Part shown: piece by piece, positions 1 through 11,023 of the stretch
Layout: each line of letters starts with the position of its first letter
Numbering within the stretch: position 1 is the stretch's first letter
DNA from: Chrysomallon squamiferum
Lineage: Eukaryota; Mollusca; Gastropoda; Neomphalida; Peltospiridae
Direction of reading: 5' to 3'
NCBI GenBank assembly: GCA_012295275.1
Contig: CM022665.1
Coordinates: 7,244,976 to 7,308,975 of the forward strand
Length of the DNA stretch: 64,000 nucleotides
Notes under the pieces: generated by a model
Database searches by the model: none
What the model was told of the DNA's origin: nothing
What the model saw: the letters and a program-made list of their open reading frames with translations, nothing else
Position numbers and translations under genes: made by a program

Positions 1-1295
1 CAGACACCTTTCCATAGACCAGAAAAAGGTCATTTAGCCTAATCAACATTTTTAACATGCTTACATCCAATAATGTATTTCTTGGAAACCAAGTTATCAG
101 CACAATACAATGATACAGGAATAGTTAGAAAAAGGTCGTGGATTTTCATATTATCTGGGTGTTATGGCTAATTCCAGGTTACTATTGCAAAATCCACCAG
201 TATGTACGTTTATTAACTCAGGATTGTCCAGACTATAACAACAAGTCAGTCTGACTATCCTAGCTTATTGTCTCGATGTCAGAATCAGAAATCTACCTTA
301 ATTAGACTCATTTGTTATAGCTGGTAATCACTAAAACGGTGACGCTAATTAACCTGACTTGGGTCATTGTAAAGTCTGTATTACTGTAATCTTGGTATTA
401 ATTACTGGAATTATAATATCATGCATTGGTTTTTATTTAATCTTACTGTTCATTCCAGTCTGTAATTACTGAAATCTTAATGCTGTTTTTAATTAGATTA
501 AAACAGCATTTATAAATATGCTGATACAGTTAACTAACATAAATAGATATATTCATGATTTTTTTTTAAGTTTCAACATAACCAACAATTTTATTTGGTT
601 TTATCATATTTTTTTTTTTAATTTCTGTACGTTCTACATCTTTTTATTTACTTATAGTTGCTTGATAAACTGAATGAGTATGAGCTATGTAAGATTTCGT
701 CTTCATCACAAGCAGGTGATACGAAATTCACAGAGAATTCTGTCAATATATTCAGATCGTAATGTATTATTGTATTATGTATTCACCGTCATTGAGAAAG
801 TCACGCTACAATGAACCATCTACTTTACATTCGCTATCATTACCGAGCCTTTAACTCCAACTCCTCGTGCATGAAGAAAAATTATTTAAACCAACAAAAA
901 AAGAGCAAAGTTAATGTAGTACAAGCCACTAGCTTCAAAAAATGAACTCTGGGTAATTGTCGTTACTTGTACGGGGACAATAAAATGAACTCCTGACATC
1001 TTTTCTATTCAGAGAAGACCTTCTATATCAAATTGCGATAATTCGTCAACGGCAAGAACGGGTGAAACGCGAGCCCAGTAACAAAATAAACTCTTTTTCT
1101 TTTTTTTCTTTTTAAACAGCTATGTAACTTTATAATTATTCTCTGAAACAGTGATGGATAGATTGTAAGAGTAAATGAAAACAAAATATTTTAATTTAAT
1201 ATATGTAGTTTGAAAGTATATTTTCTTTGTGATTATAATTTAGATATTTTTTTATATATTAAAAACCTGAAATAATTTTTAAAGAAGAAAATAAC

Positions 1296-1340
<45 letters not shown>
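1296..1340. repeat. (TAA)n microsatellite
   Basis: Uninterrupted AAT/TAA trinucleotide array of about 15 units. The tyrosine-run reading frame across it on the minus strand is a repeat artefact. Confidence 0.95.
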
Positions 1341-2716
1341 TTAATTCCATAACTAGTTTCAGAATATTACAGACAAATAAATACACCTTTAAGGCACAAT
1401 TGTTCTGAACCCACAATAGACAAGACGATAAACCTAAAGTACAGTAATATATAGTTTTCAAAGGAAAGAAAGAAACAATAAAACAAATAAATAAATAAAA
1501 AAAAACCTCAGATCTAAAAAATTCCTCTTAATCTTGTATACTTTCGTTTGAAAAGAGAATTAACGACACAAATCTTTCATCCGTTCTCTTTTTCTGTCTT
1601 TCTTTTTTTTTTTTTCTCACAGTAATTGTGAGTTATGGAGTGAGGATGAATTCAGGTTTTACAGCAGGCCATTAAAAGGTGTTACGTATCCTGTTTTGTC
1701 ACTTCCATTGACTATCCAGCGCCGTTCGCTCTTTCCGTCTTCTTGCACCGCCGCTGGAGGCTGTCTCTAATGACAGATTGTCACGGTTAGTATTCGTACT
1801 TTCCTTCAGCAAGAACTGTGCGTATTCAATGGCGACCCACCACCTACGGGGTGCCGGCTTCAGACCTAAATGATCAGCAATTTTCCCAGCGGAGACCAAC
1901 GTTCAAAAGAAGCCCTATCAAATTCCCACATCCATTCAGAGATAGTGTTTTCCTTTCAGGACTCGCATCCTTCATTATATTTTTAAAGTCATGACATTGT
2001 TAACGACGTTGCATTGGCCCTTGTATTATAGACTACAGCAAGACATTCTGTGCCATAATTATGAAACTTGGCGCTAAATCTACGTAGCTGAACGAAGGTG
2101 ACTTTTCACGGGTTCATACAATTTTCGGGCGATAATGACACCTTTACAGAAATGACAAATTAATGGTCTTTAGTCCCACAAACAGAAACTTAGTTGACAA
2201 CCTATAGTTTTGCCCAAGTTCGACTTTCTTTTTCTTTTTTTTAATCCAGAATTGTTTCATTTATTATTATTTTTGGGTTTTTGTTGTTAACATAGCAACT
2301 GTTCTAAATATAATTATAAAAAAATACAAATTATATTCTGAAGGGTTAATAATACTAATACTAATACGAATAATATTCTTATTTATAAGCCAAATGCTCT
2401 TGTAATGTATTCGTTTATTGAAAACATCATAAATGTTTGCATGTTTTTTGTTGTTTTTTATCATTCGTTCTTTTCATGTTTCTTATTTTTTATTATTATC
2501 ATTATTTTGTTTTACTTTATTATTATTATTATTTTTTTAATTTGACTGAATATATCATGTGAAATAACTAACATAATAGTGATTGGGAGTTTATAATTTT
2601 CATATGAAAACCTCTTTAATTATAAAAAAAAAAAAAAAAAAAAATAGGTCAGCAAAGATTTCAGTCCTTGAAAGAGAAAGCATTTGTCCAGCAAGATAAT
2701 ATAAAACAATATTTAA

Positions 2717-2768
2717 ACACACAGACACACACAAGCACGCGCAAACGCACACACACACACATACACGC

Positions 2769-2815
<47 letters not shown>
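2717..2815. repeat. (CA)n microsatellite, imperfect then perfect
   Basis: Alternating CA tract: an interrupted half (2717-2770) followed by a perfect half (2771-2815), ending in a short AT run. The valine/cysteine open frames on the minus strand are repeat artefacts. Confidence 0.95.
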
Positions 2816-2823
<8 letters not shown>

Positions 2824-3047
2824 ATATAATATATATATAAATTTTGTTTTAAATAAATAAATTACAAAATAAAAATTCTGCTCAAAGTAAATATTTTTAA
2901 CAAAGGAAACCAAAATTAGATGGAAGACGGAAGAAATAAAGATAATGAAAAGCATTCATTATATCGTCATTAACAACAGCTTGTGTAACTAAGAGAGTTA
3001 ATAGAAGCTTCAAAAGTTTAAATAGTATTTTCTTTTGTTATTTTCAG

Positions 3048-3547
3048 CTGCGTTATCTCCCATGCGCGACTACAGCATTCACAGCAGACGACAAAACCAT
3101 CGCACAATCGACCAGATGCATGTCAGTGGTACACACCGCAGTATCATCGGCCGATAGACCTCCAAGTGAACCTTAGTTTTAGTTTTTAAACCGTTGGTCG
3201 TCTTCACGTAGATATACACAACTGATTTCATGTATTCTTATATTTCTTCAAAGAACCTACTTGTGGTCTTAAAAGCTTGAGCACTCCCGATTTGTGTTTA
3301 GTGAACTGAAAGGCTCAACACAGAGTTATCGGTGAAGCGTAATAGGTATAGCGTATCAGACGAGTTGGGCTGGCTGGCTGGCCCGTACGGCATAAACGAA
3401 CCAGCTTATACTCGGAGAAGCAGCGGTGTCGTTCGCTCTCCGTGATCGCTGTGTTAAATAACGATTCGGGAATTTTAAAAAGTGAGGCCAGAAGATGTGT
3501 TATTTTTCAAAACTGGTGCTTATTCCAGCAGGCTGATATAAACAAGA
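3048..3547 (+). promoter_or_regulatory. 5' flank / probable 5' UTR of the GPR75-like gene
   Basis: This 500-base stretch is clearly richer in G+C and CpG than its surroundings and lies directly upstream of the receptor start codon. A pyrimidine-rich run ending in CAG at about 3047 could be a splice acceptor, so the receptor may have a non-coding first exon further upstream. No TATA box was convincing. That this is promoter or leader is inferred from position and composition only. Confidence 0.4.
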
Positions 3548-4979
3548 ATGGATTCTTCGTTTATTCTGACAGGCAGCGCAGTGGCGGAACCTGTGTTTGA
3601 GGGAACCGTTCACACCGCCTCACTCGCGGTCTGCACTGTTTTAGTCTTGTTTGTTGTTGTTCTCGGATCTTTTGGCAATGGAATCATTATCTTGTCTCCA
3701 CTGAAGTGCAAGAGAATGAGATCCAGTTTTGATTTGCTAATAGTAAATCTCGCTGGTACTGATTTTATCCTGTGTACCTGTCTCTCTCCAGTGTTTCTCT
3801 ATTTATTATTCACGGACCCACCTGCACCAAAATTATTTTGTGGAAGTTTCTTATTCCTTGGTACAGCATGTGGAATGCTGTCGTTGTTAACAATCGTCAC
3901 TATTGCTTTGCACCGCCAAGCGCGTGTTGTTGGGAAAATTAAAAGCAGACTTACGCCCACAAAGACTGGAGTGATTCTGGGTACAGTTTGGCTTGCTGAG
4001 CCTGGGCACGGCATTAGGTGGTACTTTGCATGTCACTTCCAACTGGGATGATTCCTACCAAAACTGTCAGGTAATAATTAATAGTCCAAACTTAAGAACG
4101 CATAACTTTGTGTTGTTTTTTGTCTGTCCTATTGTGACAATTGCATGTGTTATTATAACGTTTTCATATACAGTCATAGGAAGAGCAGTTAGAAACCAAA
4201 CGAAAATTATTCGTGTTAATGCTGTTTCCATTAACATATATAAAAGTTCTAGAAACAAAATTCCACTGGACCAAAAACTATTACCAGAAACAAAACAAAG
4301 AGATAAAACTAAGAAAGTGACAAATACAGGAGGACGCCAATGCCCATGTTGTAATGGTCAAGCTATTTTGGACAAAGAAAACAAAGCTGTAACAATGTGT
4401 CTTGTAGTTATTTTTACCATTCTTTTGTGTTGGACACCGCTGGTTATTTCACATTTTGTTGAACTTATCACTGGGGAATCAATTATTTTATATCAGGTGA
4501 AACTGTGTGGAATAGCTCTTGTGTTTTTAAACAGTGCTCTAGATCCGTATATTTACGGTCAGAATAACGGTCGGATGAAAAAGAAATATAGTCGTCTGTT
4601 ACGGGATTTTATAAGATGTCAGTGTAAATCAGTGACAAAGTCACGTCGGTTCGCTGTTACTGGTAAACAGCAAGCTGCCAAGTTGAAGTCCAACTCGCAA
4701 AACGATCAAGATACTCGCACGCTCAATTTAGCTTCGCCAAAACAAGTGCAGCGGTTTGTGGATAAACGAGGCAATATTCCCAAACAAAGGACGTATACAT
4801 CCAATCTACTTTTATACCAGAGTAATCGGGCTCTTGCGAGGAAGATTCCATATGGTGCTGCACTTAGGAAAGGAGGAAGTCAAGTTGGGGACATCGAAGG
4901 AGTGATGCATGACGTGAAAAGTTTTGTTCACAAGTCATGTTGTCATACGGGTATTCCCGACGATCAAAGTTTGATATAA
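3548..4979 (+). pseudogene. GPR75-like: GPR75-like G-protein-coupled receptor, interrupted by a one-base frameshift
   Basis: Class A seven-transmembrane receptor on one exon, read in two overlapping frames: 3548-3991 (residues 1-148, through TM4 start) and 3993-4979 (TM4 to C terminus). About 476 residues if joined; human GPR75 is about 540. Visible landmarks are TM1 with GSFGN, TM2 with NLAGTD, a TM3 end reading IALHRQ in place of DRY, TM6 with CWTP, and TM7 with LDPYIYG. From memory of human GPR75, shared features include IALHR at the end of TM3, the ILYQ...L(C/F)G block before TM7, and a tail motif of the form SPK....FVD (4731-4763). The shift lies at 3992-3995, where removing one base restores TM4 (WLLSLG). 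Sequence on both sides stays receptor-like, so this is either a very young lesion or an assembly error; if the latter, it is an intact gene. Vertebrate GPR75 has been linked to 20-HETE and CCL5; the ligand here is unknown. Confidence 0.8.
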
Positions 4980-7252
4980 ATATATATATTAAAATTGATG
5001 AATCACAGAATATGAACATCAGCAAGCTTTTTATTGTCTTCAGGGATTATATTTATAGACTACCAAAGCTTTCATGTATTATTATCTGAAAATTTTGTCA
5101 CTTGAAAATTGTCATTTTTAATGAACAATATATAAAGGCGAAAGTCTGAATTTTAATAGTTAAAGAGGATACGAGAGAAGTATTAATTACAGTATTCAGA
5201 TTGTAACAAGACAATGCAACTAATTCTGGATAAAACCTTTTCATAGAATTTTCATTTATCTGATAACTTGAATTATTTCGACACCATGTTACAAATTTAT
5301 GTTATGCAAACATATATATATAATTAGAAACATTGTTTCTTTATTGAATTTATCGTTATATTTAAAGAAGGTGTAAATTACATTTTCTTCTTTAAACAAT
5401 ATAATAAATTTTAATAATTAAAACGAAAAGAAGTTTATATTATTATTATTATTATTATTAGTTTAATTAATTTATTTATTTTCTGGTTTATTTATATAAA
5501 ATGTTCTTACTCTTATTGATTTTCTTTATATTTTTTAAAATACGTTTTATTTATATCTTTTTCTTTTTTTTTAACCTATCAATCCAGGACTTCCATTTTG
5601 GAAATTTCAACCCAACATATTACAGATATTTATTCAAAAAAAAAAAAAAAACCTGTTCTAGGGTTTCGGTGAAGTTCTTCGACGATTTAAAATAAATAAT
5701 AATAATAATGTACATTGTATTTGATGTTTAAAAAAAAAGAAGACGAAGAAAGAAACAGCAACTAAAAAGGTCCTTCAAATGACTTATCTTTCTATTGTTA
5801 AAAATAATAATAATAGAGAAATGTATTTTTTTAAATAGAGGTTTCTTTTTTTTAGAAGCCGATCACATAAATGTAACCGACATGATGAAAAGTGTGTTAG
5901 TTTCTAGAACTATCAGAAATAGTTGTTTACATTGTATTAAATTTCTTTTGATTGTCAACAGATTATTATTTTGTTTCCTTCCAAAAGTAACATAATATCT
6001 TCTTGAGTCGAAGACCTCTGTCGATTTTTTGAAGAAAAACTTAAATTAGAATATATTAATTCTGTACTTTTCTATACAATTTGTAATTATTCTTTTTTAA
6101 AAGTCTTTTTACGAAAAAGAATCTTGTAACCTTTGCAACTTTTAAATCACATACCTCTTTTTTTCTTTCCTTCTTCTTTTTTTTTTTTTTTTTTTTATAA
6201 AAAATACAACAAAGAAGATGTATCGCATTGCGGTGAGGTTTAGATTGTTATCTGATTCTAATCCGATATACACAAAGCATTTTGTCACAAATCTCCATCA
6301 AGTTTAAATAGTATCGAATTTGCTGTGCCACTCGGCACCAAGAACAACTTTTAAAAATAGTTCTGCTCGAGTATCATAATATTTTTAGTAAATATAATAA
6401 AATGTTATCATTATAATTAAAACAGTAATAACAGTCATAAATAGTGGTAATAATAATAATTATTATTAGTATTTTTTTTATTTATTTTATTTTTTTTTCA
6501 TTACTGAAACTGGGTCCAATTACAGTTTACAGTTTCATAGAACAAGATTATGTTGAAGCAAAATATCGTTTTTATAATTGTGAGTAATTAAAAAAATGTT
6601 CCAGTTTAACGAAACCAGTGTGGTTATTTTGTGTCAGAAAGTCTCATTGTTTTTTAAAAGAAACTTTAAAAATCATTAATTCTGAGGATATATTCATCAT
6701 TATATGATGACTGTTATTATTATTATTTTATATTTATTATTATTATTATTTTTTATTTATTTTTTGTTCTTCAGAATTGAAAAGTAAATATTTTATTACC
6801 TATTTTTATTTAATTTTGTAACATAAAATCTGACAAATTACAAGGTGCAATAATTTAAAATTTATCAAGTAGTAATATTTTCTAGCAGTTTGTATACTTG
6901 TTAGATGGTGTGAAAAATGAAGTATTTGTTTGAAAATCTTGGTTACATTATAAAAATGTTTTTAATGTTGTGGTGCTATCGTTGAACGATGCTGTGCGTT
7001 TTATGTGCAGAACTAACTGTAAATGTGCTATGTTTGTAAATAATAGTAATATGTAAGATTTCACATGTGTATCTATTAATAGACATGTACAAAAATACAC
7101 ATTTCCGAAGTCTGTGATCAACCCCAAAAAAAGAGAGATAAACGTTTGCTCATGACCGAACTGCTGGTTTTTGTCTTTTTTTATTTGATGTTTTGTTTTT
7201 GTTTGTTCTTTTGTTCATATATTCGCAATCCTTTTATTTGTTTTTGTGTGTG

Positions 7253-7255
<3 letters not shown>

Positions 7256-7337
<82 letters not shown>
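7256..7337. repeat. (GA)n microsatellite
   Basis: Perfect GA dinucleotide array of about 40 units; the Arg-Glu open frame that crosses it is an artefact. Confidence 0.97.
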
Positions 7338-7340
<3 letters not shown>

Positions 7341-9764
7341 TGAATGACAAATTATTATTTTATTTAGTTTGAATATAATTCTTTTTTCTTAAAACAGTTT
7401 TAATTATCGGTATTCCCATACATAGTACCATAGTTTCTTACAAACTTTTAAATGGTTGCTTTTATATAAATCTACAAGGTATCTCAAGATAGGACATTAA
7501 ATGAAAACTTAAATCTTTAAAGACACAATTTCTAATGTTATTAAAAAAAACCTAAAATTTAATTCATTACTTTTGTGTTTGAATTCAGTAGCTGATAACT
7601 TACAGCAATATTAAAAACAGGTTTTATCTGAATAATAATTGCACCTAATAATTGTTATTTCGTAGAATGAAAGTCAGTCTGAATGATCATTCAAATCTTT
7701 ACATTTTCTGAGTTTGTCCAAGAAAAGTTTTACATGAAAACTAAAGTTCGTAGAAAAAAAATATCTGATATTCGGTAACGGAAGCTATTTTAAAAATGGC
7801 CAACTATTAAGAATGCCTCTGCCAAAACATATAATAACACAATTTCACTGTTTTTATCCCAAACCAAAGTTAAAGATGTGTTGAAAAAAAGTCTTTCTTG
7901 ATACGATGTTGACATTCAACAAAGTGAACGAGCCTGGCCAAATCCCAGCCGGGTCGAGCAAAGCTTCAAAGACGACAAACAACGTCAATACAGACCTTTG
8001 CGACTGTCAATATTGACATCGATCGGTGCTGAGACAATGGTAAACAAGACTCGTCTCATCCCTAACGCCCGACAGGACGTTCTTCTCCTGCTCGCCTCCG
8101 CAACGACCCTCTCTGTCTATAGGCATGCTACATTCACGAGCAACTCGGCAAAATACAAACCCTCTTCAAATGACATAATCGTGTGTTGTGCAGCCGTAGT
8201 TATTTGTGATATTTTACAAACACGTCGCAAGGTGTTTTAAAATTGTTTGACTTTCCGTGCCACTATTCGGAACTGAGTGTCACTACAAACAGGTCACACA
8301 GGCAGCCACATTGTAGTCATTGATTCGTCGTCAGTACAGTTAAAAATGTTAAAGGTTCTTAATACCGAAAGGTTTAGTGCTGTCGTGTATTAAGTATTAT
8401 AACTGAAATCAGTAGTAACGTAATTGTATATTCAAAATGCTTAAAATAATTATATTTTTGATTCATTTTCTTGTTTTCGTATCAGCAGGGAAATTTAAAT
8501 GCTCAGAACGAAATTTTTAAGAAAATATGTTTGAAAATTGCACAAACAACACAGTGAATTCAAATATCCTGAGGGTGTCATCGACAGAGATGATTATAAA
8601 TTGTTCAGCATCAACAGCCCAATTTAGACATAGCATTTGCAGTTTTCTTTAAAAATATTACCATTAAGAGAAAATTAAAGATACTGAAAGTCACGTTAAC
8701 GATATTAATTATGTGTATATTTGTGTGTGTGTTTAAGTGCATGCATTTTCTGATTTATTTGGCATTAACATAAAACACATTGCTGCCTGCAGTATTTAGG
8801 AATGGTTAATCAGGTGCAGCTAATACTAAAACGATAGAGGGCGTCCTTATACAACTGACTTCCGGATATTCCTTTAGCAGACTAAAATGTTCCCGTTACA
8901 TCCATTTACTCCAAAGTTTTATTAGAGGTTTTTTTTTTTTTTTTTTTTTTTTTATAAAAATAAAGTTTATACATGTGAAATTAATTTTAAAAATCACATT
9001 CAAAATTGAAAGATTCGCTGTTATTTTCCATTTATCGTAATAAAAACACTGACAGTTACCATTTTTAGCATAAATGTGAAACGAAAGAACCAAAAAATAA
9101 ATAAATAAATAAAAATAAATACAAAAATAAATTAAAGTAAATAAATAAATAAAATTATATATTTTTATAAATTCCATAATTAGGCATTTATTCCGATATA
9201 ATAATAATAATTATTATTATTATTTTAAAATTCATAATTGTACTATATTATTAATTGAAAGAATGAACAAATTTGTCTTCATTCCAAACAGAACAAAATT
9301 AAAAAAGCCTTAAAATGTGCGTTCTTGGTGAACATCATTTACCTGCTTGCAGAAAAATCAAAGTCGCCCTTATAATAAATTGTTTTAATTTTTTGTTTTG
9401 GATATTTTTTTTATTTTACTCTTAATTTTTTTTTTTTTTTATAATCGCCTCAGATGCATTGTCCATTGCTTGAAATACTAGTTAAAAGTACTTTACAAAC
9501 ATCAGTGGACGCTTTCAATAACAGACAAAAGTTGAATTAAGGAAGTTCGGAACTAAACTGTGAAATAACTGAAAGGTAAGTCTTTACGTGTATTCAGTGG
9601 GTCAAAACGATAATGCTTCTAATGTTACTTTTTACGATGAAATCAGTTTAAAACGGCCATAATAAAAACTTTAAAAAATAATAAAATAAAATTATATTGT
9701 TATATAGTAAAAGATTAAGAAGTAAAATAAACAAACCTTTTAAACGAATTTTGAAAGTCTGCAA

Positions 9765-9765
<1 letters not shown>

Positions 9766-9811
<46 letters not shown>
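9766..9811. repeat. (TAA)n microsatellite
   Basis: Perfect AAT array of about 15 units followed by AAATA repeats. Confidence 0.95.
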
Positions 9812-9812
<1 letters not shown>

Positions 9813-9960
9813 CAAATAAATAAATAAATACAAACGGATACGAGAAAAAGTACAATAAAATAAAATAATAAAAGTTTAACTAATTTAAAAAAAAAAAAGG
9901 TAATTTTTGTCTTTATTATATGATGAAGGTTTTAAAACCATATCTACGAATGTTCGCTCG

Positions 9961-9962
<2 letters not shown>

Positions 9963-10008
<46 letters not shown>
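9963..10008. repeat. (CA)n microsatellite
   Basis: Perfect CA array of about 23 units. Confidence 0.97.
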
Positions 10009-10009
<1 letters not shown>

Positions 10010-10783
10010 CTAAGCGATTGTTCAAATAATGGTATTAAATTAAAATTGTTACATCCATAACTTGTTTTGCGCTTTATTATTCATTAATTTGGGCAACCGT
10101 ACGAATTTCACAAACAGAATCAAAAACGTATTGTGAAAAGAAGAGCTGTTATCATAATTTAAATTATTAATTTTTTATATTTCAGCCAGACGGTGCGCAC
10201 ATGTGTATGTGTGTGTTTGTTAAAAAAAAAAAAAAAAAAACTCTTTCACAAATACTCAAATGACACAAAACAGATCACAGTTTCTGTTCATGTAACGCCT
10301 GTTAGTTGAAGAGATTTTTTAAAAAAATTTTTTTTTTTTTTTTTTTTTTGGACAGGGCGTCTGTCTGAACAATATCAGTAACACACGGAAAGAATCCATT
10401 GAATTCTTCATCCAAAGTTTGTGTAATGACGGCTCCTGGACGGCCATAGGAAGCCATACCAGCGACGCTATAAATGTCGGCGTTTTAAGCGAATTTATTC
10501 GTTTTGTCACGAGTACGTGTAAAACAAACCCAGATCTCTGTCATACGAGAAGGTGTTCGTTCAGTCAGTGCCAGCATGAACTGTTCATCAATGAAAAGAG
10601 CACAATGTGTTTTTACCTGCTGGTACTAACTTCTCAATGACTACGTAGAATGTCGACAGGTGTAGATTCAGGTAGAAATCTGACGTACTGCCCAGTGCAA
10701 GGTTCGGACAGATATTTATGTTTTTTAATCGTTGTCACCTTCATGTTCACACTTGACTTTCTTCATACTTTTCGTTTCCTGTC

Positions 10784-10784
<1 letters not shown>

Positions 10785-10826
<42 letters not shown>
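10785..10826. repeat. (TTA)n microsatellite
   Basis: Perfect TTA array of about 14 units, followed by a degenerate TTATTA/TTGTTG-rich tract to about 10970. Confidence 0.95.
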
Positions 10827-10831
<5 letters not shown>

Positions 10832-10982
10832 GTCGTCATTATATTTACACTATCACTGTTGTTTTTGTAGTTAATATTATTATTATTACTGTTGTTTTTG
10901 TTGTTATCACTGTTTTTATAGTTATTATTACTGCTATTTTTGTTATTGTTACAGCTGTTGTTATTACCACTAACTGAATGAC

Positions 10983-10987
<5 letters not shown>

Positions 10988-11020
<33 letters not shown>
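10988..11020. repeat. Poly(A) tract, 33 bases
   Basis: Uninterrupted adenine run. It could be the tail of an old plus-strand retroposed copy, but the upstream sequence is itself repeat-rich and shows no recognisable body. Confidence 0.9.

Positions 11021-11023
<3 letters not shown>

Larger units (their letters stand above)
1..3047. other. Intergenic, AT-rich, no gene recognised
   Basis: No coding region could be supported. The stretch holds a (TAA)n array, a (CA)n array, A/T homopolymers and one GC-richer patch at about 1690-1910. That patch has an open frame of about 66 codons on the minus strand which I cannot assign to a family; it starts from a TTG, not an ATG, and a stop lies just upstream. 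The rest looks like ordinary non-coding DNA upstream of the receptor gene. Confidence 0.6.

Noticed and set aside
2600-2955. Open frames made of Val/Cys repeats
   Set aside because: They are translations of the (CA)n microsatellite, not genes.
7146-7343. Open frame ending in an Arg-Glu run
   Set aside because: Created by the (GA)n array.
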